DNA of 7,095 nucleotides from CAZWXH01 sp964637725 (GTDB lineage: Bacteria > Bacillota_I > Bacilli_A > Erysipelotrichales > Coprobacillaceae): assembly GCA_964637725.1 (NCBI GenBank), contig CAZWXH010000097.1, positions 1 to 7,095 of the forward strand, given 5' to 3'. The notes beneath the pieces were generated by a model that saw nothing but the letters and a program-made list of their open reading frames with translations, was not told where the DNA came from and ran no database searches. The position numbers and the translations under genes are program-made. Of the stretch, positions 1-7,034 are shown in pieces. How positions within the stretch are numbered: position 1 is the first letter of the stretch; the number at the start of each line of letters is the position of its first letter.

Positions 1-75
1 TTTTTTATTTTTAAATGATGAATTTTAATGATTATTTATCTTTTTTCATGTAAACTATAAGAGAGGGGTGATGAT

Positions 76-582
76 ATGAAAGTTATCGTTTATAAAAGCA
101 AACATGGCTCAACTAAAAAAGTTGCTAAAATAATGAATGAGTATTTAAAGGATTGTCTTTTTATGAATGTTGAGGAACTTGATTATCAGACTCTAGAGAT
201 GGCAGAGATTATTATTGTAGGGACTCCAGTTTACTATCGAAGATTAGATATTGATATTGTTAATTTTATTAAAAACAATCAAGAGTTATTAATCAAAAAG
301 AATTATTGTTTATATATAGTGGGTATACAATCAAGTGAATTTATGACATTTGTGACGCATAGTTTTGATTATTCTATTCTTAAAGGTATTAAGGTCATTG
401 TAGGGGTTGGAGGAATTATTTATTTTCCAAATTTATCAGTCAGTGAGAAAATGATTATTCAAATAATGAATAAGCGTTCACCAATTATAGTTAAACAAAA
501 AAATAAAGATATATTTCAAAATATTAATGATGAAGAAATAAAAATCTTTACAAATAAAATAAAAAAAATTGTTCAAAATTAA
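76..582 (+). CDS. Flavodoxin-fold protein (flavodoxin_5 / HemG-like), 168 aa
   Basis: Probably a small cytosolic FMN-binding redox protein; its partner and substrate cannot be read from sequence. The N-terminus is a beta strand (VIVYKS) followed by a phosphate-binding loop with S8, G11 and T13, the usual Ser/Thr-x-x-Gly-x-Thr pattern of flavodoxins. A second strand and loop (IIIVGTPVYY, about residues 45-54) fits the loop that packs on the flavin ring. A third strand with a Gly-rich turn lies at about 106-114. At 168 aa it matches single-domain flavodoxins and HemG-type proteins, not the larger flavodoxin-reductase fusions. The start at 76 is supported by a purine-rich site (GAGAGGGGTGAT) just upstream. 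The last codons overlap the left arm of a terminator hairpin. No clear promoter is visible in the 75 bases upstream; TATAAG at 56-61 lies too close to the ribosome site. A HemG-like protoporphyrinogen oxidase role is possible, but no haem genes are nearby. Confidence 0.8.
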   Translation: MKVIVYKSKHGSTKKVAKIMNEYLKDCLFMNVEELDYQTLEMAEIIIVGTPVYYRRLDIDIVNFIKNNQELLIKKNYCLYIVGIQSSEFMTFVTHSFDYSILKGIKVIVGVGGIIYFPNLSVSEKMIIQIMNKRSPIIVKQKNKDIFQNINDEEIKIFTNKIKKIVQN

Positions 583-598
583 TTGAGCAATTTTTTTT
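561..598. terminator. Bidirectional intrinsic terminator between convergent genes
   Basis: Left arm 561-576 (A8 then TTGTTCAA) pairs with right arm 583-598 (TTGAGCAA then T8) around a six-base loop (577-582). The only imperfection is one G-T wobble. Because the outer part is A8 on one side and T8 on the other, the transcript from either strand ends in a U tract. It sits between the convergent flavodoxin gene, whose stop codon falls in the loop, and pduL, whose stop lies 8 bases beyond. It can therefore serve both genes. Confidence 0.85.
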
Positions 599-605
599 AT
601 TTACA

Positions 606-1178
606 TTATTTTATAATTTCACCGTGACATGCTCCAGCAATACCAGCAGCATTTGATTCATCTGTATCAATATGCATAGCTAAAGCATAGCTATCACTCA
701 CACGACATACAACATCTCCAAACACTAATGATCTTTGATCAGTTGTAATTTTAACGCTCACTACTTCTTTATCTTGAACATTGTATTCTTTAGCATCAGA
801 TGAAGTCATATGAATATGACGTTTAGCAGCAATAACACCACAAGGAATAATAACTTCCCCAGCTGGTCCTACTAATTTACATCCTTCAGTTCCTTCAATA
901 TCACCAGATTCTCTTACTAATGCTTTTACACCAATTGATCTTGCATCAGTTAAAGATAATTCAATTTGTGTATTAGGACGTGTTGGACCTAAGATTGACA
1001 TCTTTGTTTCACCTTTAGCACCAACAACAGTAACTTTCTCTTCACAAGCATATTGCCCTGGTTGAGAAAGGTCTTTTTTATTAGTAAGTGTGTACCCTTT
1101 TCCAAATAAGACTTCTAAATCTGCTTGAGAGACATGAACATGTCTAGCAGATGTTTCGACTAAAATTTCTTTTCCCAT
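606..1178 (-). CDS. pduL: PduL-type phosphate acyltransferase (phosphotransacetylase), 190 aa
   Basis: Catalyses acyl-CoA + phosphate = acyl-phosphate + CoA (propanoyl or acetyl). It is a zinc enzyme unrelated in fold to Pta. Family hallmarks are visible: RHVHVS with H13/H15, LGPTRPNTQIE at 63-73 with R67 and E73, RHIHM with H121/H123, and HIDTDE starting at H169. By spacing these match the two-zinc ligand set and the catalytic Arg of the solved PduL structures (recalled, not aligned). The frame stays open 43 codons further upstream, but the start at 1178 is chosen because a perfect AGGAGG (complement of 1185-1190) sits 6 bases before it, and the upstream residues look like translated intergenic DNA. 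The protein thus starts almost at the first conserved motif, with no N-terminal encapsulation peptide, and no microcompartment shell or diol dehydratase genes are in view. A cytosolic role in acetate or propionate metabolism is the likely job. Transcribed alone, towards the shared terminator. Confidence 0.93.
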   Translation of the reverse strand: MGKEILVETSARHVHVSQADLEVLFGKGYTLTNKKDLSQPGQYACEEKVTVVGAKGETKMSILGPTRPNTQIELSLTDARSIGVKALVRESGDIEGTEGCKLVGPAGEVIIPCGVIAAKRHIHMTSSDAKEYNVQDKEVVSVKITTDQRSLVFGDVVCRVSDSYALAMHIDTDESNAAGIAGACHGEIIK

Positions 1179-1184
1179 AATTAT

Positions 1185-1190
1185 CCTCCT
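1185..1190 (-). promoter_or_regulatory. Ribosome binding site fixing the pduL start
   Basis: The complement reads AGGAGG, a full-consensus Shine-Dalgarno, 6 bases before the ATG at 1178-1176. It lies inside the longer open frame that extends to 1307, so it argues strongly for the shorter 190-aa protein. Confidence 0.9.
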
Positions 1191-1200
1191 GTTTGACAAT

Positions 1201-1231
1201 ATTATCTTACAACATTTTAGAGTTTTTGCAA
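1201..1231 (-). promoter_or_regulatory. Weak candidate promoter for pduL
   Basis: On the minus strand TTGCAA (1231-1226) is followed 19 bases later by GATAAT (1206-1201). Each hexamer is close to consensus, but the spacer is longer than the usual 17 and the predicted start leaves only a few bases before the ribosome site. A perfect TATAAT also exists on this strand at 1315-1310, without a good -35, and would give a leader of about 125 bases. The real promoter is not settled. Confidence 0.25.
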
Positions 1232-1363
1232 GGAATTTACACCAATTCATTGCGATTCTCTTCATTTCATGTTGAAAAAAGTAATCATCAAAACTTAATA
1301 ATTTCAATAATTATATTATTTTCATCAAATGAAAAAGAGAAAGTTTTATTTTTAGTTAAAAAC

Positions 1364-1372
1364 TGTTATAAT
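1364..1372 (+). promoter_or_regulatory. Extended -10 promoter of the cdaA-cdaR-glmM operon
   Basis: TATAAT at 1367-1372 is a perfect -10 box and is preceded by TG at 1364-1365, giving the extended -10 form TGnTATAAT. The region where a -35 box should lie (about 1344-1350) is T-rich and only weakly like TTGACA, as is usual when an extended -10 is present. The predicted start point near 1379 leaves a leader of about 20 bases containing AGGTGA at 1386-1391, 7 bases before the cdaA ATG. Confidence 0.75.
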
Positions 1373-1398
1373 AGATTAGAAATGTAGGTGATCACAAG

Positions 1399-2211
1399 AT
1401 GATTTTAGCAGCAAATATGAGTTGGACTTCTGCAATCAACCTTTTAAGAAATGCCGTTGATGTTATTGCAGTATGGTTTATACTTTATTATTTAATATCT
1501 TTGTTTAAAACCAATATGAAAACAATGCAACTTTTTAAAGGTGTTTTGTTTGTAATGATTGTCAAGATATTAACAAGTGTTTTAAAATTAGCAACGTTAA
1601 ACTTCTTAGTTGATAGTGTTATTAATTGGGGAGTGTTAGCCATGATTATTATCTTCCAACCAGAGATTAGAACTCTGTTAGAAAAGATGGGACAGACGAA
1701 GTTAAATACGTCTCATCGTATGAAAGATGATGAGAAGGAAAGAACAATGGATGAGTTGGTTAATGCGATTACAACGTTATCTAAAGATCAAACAGGAGCT
1801 CTTATTACTTTTGAAAGATCACAATCATTAATGGATTATATAAATACTGGAACTAAAATTAATTCTGATATTAAAAGTGAATTATTTTTAACTATTTTTT
1901 GGGAAGGAACTCCATTGCATGATGGTGCGACGATTATTCAAGGTGATCGTGTTGTCTGTGCGGCGGCTTTCTATCCTCCAACTAATAAAGAATTAAGTCC
2001 TAAATATGGAGCACGTCATCGAGCGGCAATAGGGATTAGTGAGATTACTGATTCTTTAACTGTTGTAGTCAGTGAGGAAACGGGGACGATTTCTTTTGCG
2101 GTGAATGGTGAATTGAAAAAGATTCCTACAAAAGAGTTAAGAGCGTCTTTAGTCAATGAATTAAAATGGTTTAAATCTAGTGATGAGGATGGTGATAATC
2201 ATGAGTCCTAG
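1399..2211 (+). CDS. cdaA: Diadenylate cyclase CdaA (DisA_N domain, membrane c-di-AMP synthase)
   Basis: Makes c-di-AMP from two ATP at the inner face of the membrane. c-di-AMP controls potassium and osmolyte uptake and cell-wall homeostasis in Firmicutes. The 270-aa protein has the expected layout: three N-terminal membrane helices (about 18-36, 46-66, 72-87), a charged linker (about 88-125) and a DAC/DisA_N domain to about 250. The catalytic signatures are intact: DGA at 175-177 within LHDGATI, and RHR at 206-208 within GARHRAAIG. FQPEIR at 86-91 is the conserved junction after the last helix. Length matches CdaA of Bacillus and Listeria (about 270 aa). The start is supported by AGGTGA 7 bases upstream and by the promoter just before it. 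First gene of the operon, overlapping cdaR by 11 bases, so translation is probably coupled. An older name is dacA/ybbP. Confidence 0.97.
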   Translation: MILAANMSWTSAINLLRNAVDVIAVWFILYYLISLFKTNMKTMQLFKGVLFVMIVKILTSVLKLATLNFLVDSVINWGVLAMIIIFQPEIRTLLEKMGQTKLNTSHRMKDDEKERTMDELVNAITTLSKDQTGALITFERSQSLMDYINTGTKINSDIKSELFLTIFWEGTPLHDGATIIQGDRVVCAAAFYPPTNKELSPKYGARHRAAIGISEITDSLTVVVSEETGTISFAVNGELKKIPTKELRASLVNELKWFKSSDEDGDNHES

Positions 2212-3598
2212 AAAAGATAAGAAAGAAGTTCAAGATTCAACAACAGAATTCTTTTTAAAGGTTGTACAAAAAGATAAAGAGAATCAAGAACATACAAAAG
2301 AAAATACAACTTTTGAAAGTATTAATGCAACAAAAACAAAAACAATTGATAAGTTTGGTCATTTCTATAATTATATTAATCAAGTTTTAGATAAGATTTT
2401 ATCTAATCGTTTAAGTATTATGTTACTAGCTGCGCTAATGGCAGGATTGTTATTTGTGAATATTAGTGAGGATGCTCCTTTTACTACATCAGGAACAACC
2501 TTAAATGATATTCCTGTCTTAGTAGAAGGATTAAATGATTCAGTAGAGTTGATGGGTGTACCTGATAAAGTTATGGTAGGGTTAATTGGACCATCTATTG
2601 ATATTATTCAAACAAGGATGTCTAAAGACTATCAAGTTTATTTAGATGTTACGGATTTAGAACCAGGTGAACATACAGTCTCTTTAAAATCAAGGAATTT
2701 CCCTGATACTGTTCAAGTTATGTTGATGCCTAATACCTTTAAGATAAAACTTGCACCTAAAGAAACAATGAAGTTTGATTTAGGAACACGTTTTATTAAT
2801 GAAGATGAATTAGATTCTAAGTATTCAGTGAGTGTTGAAGATATGGCAGTAAAGAGTGTTAATATTAGAGCTAGTAAGGAAACACTTCAAAAGATTTCTA
2901 AGGTCGATGTTTGTATTGATGTTAAAGAAAAGACATCTAATTTTGAACAAGATGCTGTTGTAAAAGCATATGATGGTAATGGTAAAGAAATGAAACTTGA
3001 TATAGCACCAAATACTGTACATGTACAATGTAATGTTGTTTCTTATAGTAAAGAGGTGGCAGTAAAGGCAAACTTCATTGGTGATGTTGCTCAAGGATAT
3101 CAAGTCTCTTCACATTCTCTTTCTTTAACAACGGTTAAGATTTATGGACCAGAAGAAAAGATTAAGGATATCACAGAAGTGAGTGTTGATGTTGATGTGA
3201 GTGGATTAAAAACATCTTCAACAATTAGTAAAGTTCCTTTTAAGAAGGATAAAGAATTAGGAATCAATAAATATTCATCGGATTCATTAGATGTATTGGT
3301 TGAAGTAGAAAAATTGATTACTAAGAAATTTGAGAAGATACCAATAACGGTATTAAATAACTCAAAGAATTATCGAGTGTCATTCGCTGGCGAGAGTGGT
3401 TTTGCGACAGTATCTGTAACAGGTAGTGAAGCAAAGATCGCGGCTTTAAAGGCTGACAATATACAAGCAACGGTTGATATTGATGGGCAACGTGTAGGAA
3501 CCAGAAAAGTCAATGTCAAAGTTGTAGTAGATGATGATAAGATGAAGATAGAACTTCTATCATCTGCAACTGTAACAATTAATATTGAAAGGAATTAG
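2201..3598 (+). CDS. cdaR: CdaA regulatory protein CdaR (four YbbR domains)
   Basis: A single-pass membrane protein that in Bacillus and Listeria binds CdaA and modulates c-di-AMP synthesis. The chosen start gives 465 aa. A GTG at 2180 is possible in frame, but ATG 2201 has a purine-rich site (GAGGATGGTGAT, 2185-2196) before it and avoids a longer overlap. Residues 1-70 are mostly charged and cytoplasmic, 71-88 form one membrane helix, and the rest is extracellular and beta-rich. Four YbbR repeats can be drawn at about 98-187, 188-281, 282-371 and 374-463; repeats 1, 3 and 4 carry the typical V-x-(G/S)-(P/S) turns (IGPSIDI, IYGPEEKI, VTGSEAKI). Four repeats and a total near 480 aa match the family. 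The long N-terminal tail is unusual; homologues I recall begin almost at the helix. It sits between its partner CdaA and GlmM, four bases before glmM. Confidence 0.93.
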   Translation: MSPRKDKKEVQDSTTEFFLKVVQKDKENQEHTKENTTFESINATKTKTIDKFGHFYNYINQVLDKILSNRLSIMLLAALMAGLLFVNISEDAPFTTSGTTLNDIPVLVEGLNDSVELMGVPDKVMVGLIGPSIDIIQTRMSKDYQVYLDVTDLEPGEHTVSLKSRNFPDTVQVMLMPNTFKIKLAPKETMKFDLGTRFINEDELDSKYSVSVEDMAVKSVNIRASKETLQKISKVDVCIDVKEKTSNFEQDAVVKAYDGNGKEMKLDIAPNTVHVQCNVVSYSKEVAVKANFIGDVAQGYQVSSHSLSLTTVKIYGPEEKIKDITEVSVDVDVSGLKTSSTISKVPFKKDKELGINKYSSDSLDVLVEVEKLITKKFEKIPITVLNNSKNYRVSFAGESGFATVSVTGSEAKIAALKADNIQATVDIDGQRVGTRKVNVKVVVDDDKMKIELLSSATVTINIERN

Positions 3599-3602
3599 AA
3601 AA

Positions 3603-4952
3603 ATGGGTAAATATTTTGGAACTGATGGTTTTAGAGGAGAAGCAAATGTAGACTTAACTGTTGAACATGCTTTTCAAGTTGGTAGATATTTGGGATGGTA
3701 CTACTCACAAAATCACAAAGCAAGGATTGTGATTGGGAAAGATACAAGAAGAAGTTCATATATGTTTGAATATGCGCTTGTTGCTGGTTTAACCGCAAGT
3801 GGGGCAGATGCATATTTATTGCATGTGACAACAACACCTTCAGTGTCTTATGTCGTTAGAAGTGAAGAATTTGATTGTGGTATTATGATTTCGGCTTCTC
3901 ATAATCCTTATTATGATAATGGGATTAAGATCATTAATGGTAATGGTCATAAGTTAGAAGCAACTGTTGAAAATCTAATTGAACAATATATTGATGGTTT
4001 AGCAGATTCAATTCCTTATGCAACTAAAGATAAGATTGGAAGAACTATTGATTATTCAATGGGAAGAAATCGTTATATTGGATACTTGATGAGTATTCCA
4101 ACACGTGCTTTTAAAGATTTAAAAGTGGGACTTGATTGTTCAAATGGTTCTTCTAGTGCAATCGCAAAAAGTGTGTTTGATGCTTTAGGAGCGCAAACAT
4201 ATGTTATCAACAATGATCCAGATGGTACAAATATTAATACAAATTGTGGTTCAACACATATTGAAGTTTTACAAAAATATGTCGTTGCTAATGGATTAGA
4301 CATTGGTTTTGCCTATGATGGTGATGCTGATCGCTGTATTGCGGTTGATGAGTTTGGTAGAGTCGTTGATGGTGATTTAATTCTTTATGTTTGTGGAATG
4401 GAAATGAAACGTCATGGTGAATTACTAAACGACACAGTTGTCACAACAATTATGAGTAATTTAGGTTTATATAAAGCTTTTGATAAAGCAGGAATTCTTT
4501 ATGAAAAAACAGGTGTTGGAGATAAATATGTATATGAAAACATGGTTAAGAATGGACATTGCCTTGGTGGTGAACAATCTGGTCATATTATCTTCTCTAA
4601 ACATGCAACGACTGGTGATGGAATTTTAACATCACTTAAGATGATGGAAACACTTGTTGAAAACAAGAAAACACTTGCTCAATTAACTGAAGATGTTGAA
4701 ATATATCCTCAGTTATTAATCAATGTTCGTGTTACAGATAAAAAAACTGCTCAAGAAGATCCTGATGTTCAAGCAGCAGTACAAGCAGTGACTGATACTT
4801 TAAAAGATGATGGTAGAATATTAGTAAGAGAAAGTGGAACTGAACCTGTTGTTCGCGTTATGGTTGAAGCTAAGACTGATGAAATCTGTCATGAGAACGT
4901 TCTAAAAGTTGTGAACGTAATTAAAGCCAAAGGCTATGCTGTAGAAAAATAA
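3603..4952 (+). CDS. glmM: Phosphoglucosamine mutase GlmM
   Basis: Converts glucosamine-6-phosphate to glucosamine-1-phosphate in the cytosol, on the route to UDP-GlcNAc, peptidoglycan and teichoic acids. In Bacillus and Listeria GlmM also binds CdaA and inhibits it, linking wall precursor supply to c-di-AMP. The 449-aa protein is full length (family about 445-450) and has all four motifs of the alpha-D-phosphohexomutase fold: N-terminal GKYFGTDGFRG; ISASHNP with phosphoserine S99; metal loop DGDADR (239-244); sugar loop GGEQSGH (322-328); and phosphate loop RESGTEP (409-415). The SASHNP/GGEQSGH pair is typical of GlmM rather than of phosphomannomutase. The start at 3603 has AAAGGA (3588-3593) 9 bases upstream; an in-frame TTG at 3585 lies inside cdaR and is unlikely. 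Last gene of the cda operon, followed by a hairpin. Confidence 0.97.
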   Translation: MGKYFGTDGFRGEANVDLTVEHAFQVGRYLGWYYSQNHKARIVIGKDTRRSSYMFEYALVAGLTASGADAYLLHVTTTPSVSYVVRSEEFDCGIMISASHNPYYDNGIKIINGNGHKLEATVENLIEQYIDGLADSIPYATKDKIGRTIDYSMGRNRYIGYLMSIPTRAFKDLKVGLDCSNGSSSAIAKSVFDALGAQTYVINNDPDGTNINTNCGSTHIEVLQKYVVANGLDIGFAYDGDADRCIAVDEFGRVVDGDLILYVCGMEMKRHGELLNDTVVTTIMSNLGLYKAFDKAGILYEKTGVGDKYVYENMVKNGHCLGGEQSGHIIFSKHATTGDGILTSLKMMETLVENKKTLAQLTEDVEIYPQLLINVRVTDKKTAQEDPDVQAAVQAVTDTLKDDGRILVRESGTEPVVRVMVEAKTDEICHENVLKVVNVIKAKGYAVEK

Positions 4953-4970
4953 AGTTTCACATATTATCAT

Positions 4971-5001
4971 AAAACATTGCCATATTATATGGCAATATTT
5001 T
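4971..5001 (+). terminator. Probable intrinsic terminator after glmM
   Basis: A perfect 9-base stem, ATTGCCATA (4976-4984) with TATGGCAAT (4988-4996), closes on a three-base loop. An outer AAAA/TTTT pair (4971-4974 with 4998-5001) follows one mismatch. The T tract is only four long before G, so termination may be partial and some transcripts may read into the downstream two-component genes. Confidence 0.6.
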
Positions 5002-5029
5002 GTATATAGTGATAGTGAGGTGATATAAC

Positions 5030-5686
5030 ATGAAATATCGTATTAATATTATTGATGATGAAAAAAATTTAAATGATCTTGTGAGAACTTATCTTGAAAA
5101 AGAAGGATATATTGTCTATTCTTTTTATACTTATGAAGAAGCATTGTTACATAAGGATGATGATGTTCATCTTTGGATTGTTGATATCATGTTAGATAAG
5201 AATAGTGGTTTTGATTTGTTAAATGAAATCAAAACTTATAAGCCTAATATGCCAATCGTTTTTATGAGTGCAAGAGATCAAGAATTTGATCGTATTATTG
5301 GACTTGAAAAAGGTTGTGATGAATACATCACAAAACCTTTTAATATAAAAGAAGTGATTTTAAGAATTCATAATATTTTAAAGCGTGTTTATAAGGATGA
5401 TCCATCACTTATTCATATTGATGGTTATACAATTGATGAATCAAAGCGTAAAGTTTTATTAAATAAGGAAGAAATAGAATTAACCACAAAAGAATATGAA
5501 TTATTATTATATTTTGTTAAAAACAAAGCGATTGCTATATCTAGAGAACAAGTTCTGACAAAAGTATGGGATGAGAATTACTTTGGTAGTGATCGTGTGG
5601 TTGATGATACTTTACGTAGATTACGTAAAAAGATGCCAGATTTGAATATTAAAACTATATATGGATTTGGTTATCGTTTAGATTAA
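5030..5686 (+). CDS. OmpR/PhoB-family response regulator
   Basis: A cytosolic DNA-binding regulator of a two-component system, 218 aa, slightly short of the usual 225-235. The receiver domain covers about 1-118: acidic pocket D9/D10/E11, phosphoacceptor D52 (IVDIMLD), switch residue S80 (FMSARD) and K102 (ITKPF). A short linker leads to a winged-helix domain at about 128-218, with LTTKEYELL at 151-159, recognition helix at about 188-201 (DRVVDDTLRRLRKK) and the beta-hairpin wing IKTIYGFGYRL. All catalytic residues of phosphorylation are present. The start has a strong GAGGTGAT (5017-5024) 5 bases upstream. No promoter is clear in the 77-base gap after glmM: TATAGT (5005-5010) would place the start on the ribosome site. 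It is followed one base later by the kinase gene, its obvious partner. Target genes cannot be inferred; self-regulation is common in the family. Confidence 0.93.
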   Translation: MKYRINIIDDEKNLNDLVRTYLEKEGYIVYSFYTYEEALLHKDDDVHLWIVDIMLDKNSGFDLLNEIKTYKPNMPIVFMSARDQEFDRIIGLEKGCDEYITKPFNIKEVILRIHNILKRVYKDDPSLIHIDGYTIDESKRKVLLNKEEIELTTKEYELLLYFVKNKAIAISREQVLTKVWDENYFGSDRVVDDTLRRLRKKMPDLNIKTIYGFGYRLD

Positions 5687-5687
5687 C

Positions 5688-7034
5688 ATGAAAGAAAAAC
5701 TTTCAAAAATAAACTTTCTTAAAAAACTTACTCTTGTTCAACAATTAATTGTTGTTTTATGTTTTGTAGGATTATTATTAGTGACGGTGTTAATGCCTAT
5801 TATTGATTATAATTTAAATTCTATTATTGATAATCAAATGTATGAAACATTAACACAATCACAAGATTTGGTTATTTATGATTCTATTATTCCAGATAAT
5901 AAACGTGCAAAACCTACGTTTCATATTATTTATGATAGTTATACAAATGCATTTATTGATTCAAATGTTTCTTCTCAACAACTTGTTGATAACTTGTATA
6001 CCTTTTTATTTCAAGATGATTTTACCAAGATTATTAATGATTCAAAAGCAAATGTTGGCTCTTGTATTCAAAATAAAGGACATTATAATAACCAAAATTA
6101 TTATTATATGATAACAAAATATAATCAATCTAGATATTTGATTTCAATAGTAGATAGTGATTATTCAATTGAATTAATTTCATCTATTAGAAATCAAGTT
6201 GTCTATATTCAATATGGTTTCTTTGTAATATTTGCGGTTGTTATGATTATTTGGGTTTTAAGTTTAATTAATCCTTTAAAGAAGATAAAGAATCATATTG
6301 ATATGATTAAAGAAAGAAAGAAAAGTGTATTAGAGATTGATAGAGATGATGAAATAGGGATTGTATCTAAGGCTCTTATTGATATGAAAGATGAGTTAAA
6401 TACGCAAGAGAGTATCAAGGAAGAAATGATTCATAATATCTCTCATGATTTAAAAACACCTATAGCACTTATTCAAACTTATGGACAAAGTGTTAAAGAT
6501 GATATTTATCCATATGGAGATAAGAATAGTTCAATGGATATCATTCTAGAAAATGCTGAAAGATTAGAACATAAAGTCAAATCATTCTTATATTTAAATA
6601 GATTGGATTATTTACAAGGCGAAGATCAAGATATGACTTCTATTGATATGCGTCAGCTTATTGAAAAAGTTGTCAGTCAGATGGATGCTTTAAAGCCTGA
6701 AATAACTTTAGAAACTCATTTAGATGATATTTATTTTATTGGTGATGAGGAACATTGGCGTGTGGCGATAGAGAATATTATTGAAAATGCATCACGTTAT
6801 GCGACGAAGCATATTTCTATTACTCTAAAAGATAAATACTTAGAAATCTATAATGATGGCGATCATTTAGATGAAGAAACATTACCTTTCTTATTTAATG
6901 CATATGTAAGAGGTGTGAAAGGACAGTTTGGATTAGGTTTATCCATAGTCAATAAAATAGCTTCTATGTATAATTATGAAGTGAAAGCATTGAATAAAGA
7001 AGTAGGAGTGAGTTTTATATTTGAAAAGAAATAA
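5688..7034 (+). CDS. Membrane sensor histidine kinase (HAMP-HisKA-HATPase_c)
   Basis: The cognate kinase of the preceding regulator, 448 aa. Layout: membrane helix 1 at about 17-39, an extracellular sensor region at about 40-171 rich in Tyr, Asn and Asp with no family I recognise, membrane helix 2 at about 172-194, a HAMP linker to about 245, and a HisKA dimerisation domain with phosphoacceptor H253 (NISHDLKTPI). The ATPase domain has an N box (ENIIENASRYA, N363/N367), a G1-like box YNDGDHL (389-394) and a G2 box GQFGLGLSI (412-420). G1 departs from DxGxG: N389 replaces the Asp and H393 the second Gly. Variants reading NDG are known in VanS-like kinases, so activity is still likely. No clear ribosome site precedes the ATG; it follows the regulator's stop as TAACATG, so translation is probably coupled. 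The stimulus is unknown. Confidence 0.93.
   Translation: MKEKLSKINFLKKLTLVQQLIVVLCFVGLLLVTVLMPIIDYNLNSIIDNQMYETLTQSQDLVIYDSIIPDNKRAKPTFHIIYDSYTNAFIDSNVSSQQLVDNLYTFLFQDDFTKIINDSKANVGSCIQNKGHYNNQNYYYMITKYNQSRYLISIVDSDYSIELISSIRNQVVYIQYGFFVIFAVVMIIWVLSLINPLKKIKNHIDMIKERKKSVLEIDRDDEIGIVSKALIDMKDELNTQESIKEEMIHNISHDLKTPIALIQTYGQSVKDDIYPYGDKNSSMDIILENAERLEHKVKSFLYLNRLDYLQGEDQDMTSIDMRQLIEKVVSQMDALKPEITLETHLDDIYFIGDEEHWRVAIENIIENASRYATKHISITLKDKYLEIYNDGDHLDEETLPFLFNAYVRGVKGQFGLGLSIVNKIASMYNYEVKALNKEVGVSFIFEKK

Noticed and set aside
1..75. Possible promoter (TATAAG at 56-61) or the tail of an upstream terminator (T-rich bases 1-11)
   Set aside because: No matching -35 box is visible, the -10 is too close to the ribosome site, and the window edge cuts off any upstream stem.
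1179..1307. A 43-residue N-terminal extension of PduL in the same open frame, which could be taken for a microcompartment targeting peptide
   Set aside because: A perfect AGGAGG lies 6 bases before the ATG at 1178, inside this stretch, and the translated residues are low-complexity AT-driven sequence preceding the first conserved motif.
1193..1387. A 64-codon plus-strand open frame in the pduL-cdaA intergenic region
   Set aside because: It starts with TTG, has no ribosome site, spans the cdaA promoter and encodes only AT-driven residues. It is best read as non-coding.
1179..1398. Riboswitch or structured leader for cdaA, such as a c-di-AMP sensor
   Set aside because: The mapped promoter leaves only about 20 leader bases, and I see no conserved riboswitch core in the region.
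2180..2200. Upstream GTG start for cdaR, adding seven residues
   Set aside because: The ATG at 2201 has purine-rich sequence at proper spacing, and the shorter form begins with a plausible polar N-terminus. The upstream choice only lengthens the overlap with cdaA.
4977..5010. TTGCCA (4977-4982) with TATAGT (5005-5010) as a promoter for the response regulator
   Set aside because: The spacer would be 22 bases and the start point would fall on the ribosome binding site; TTGCCA is better explained as part of the terminator stem.
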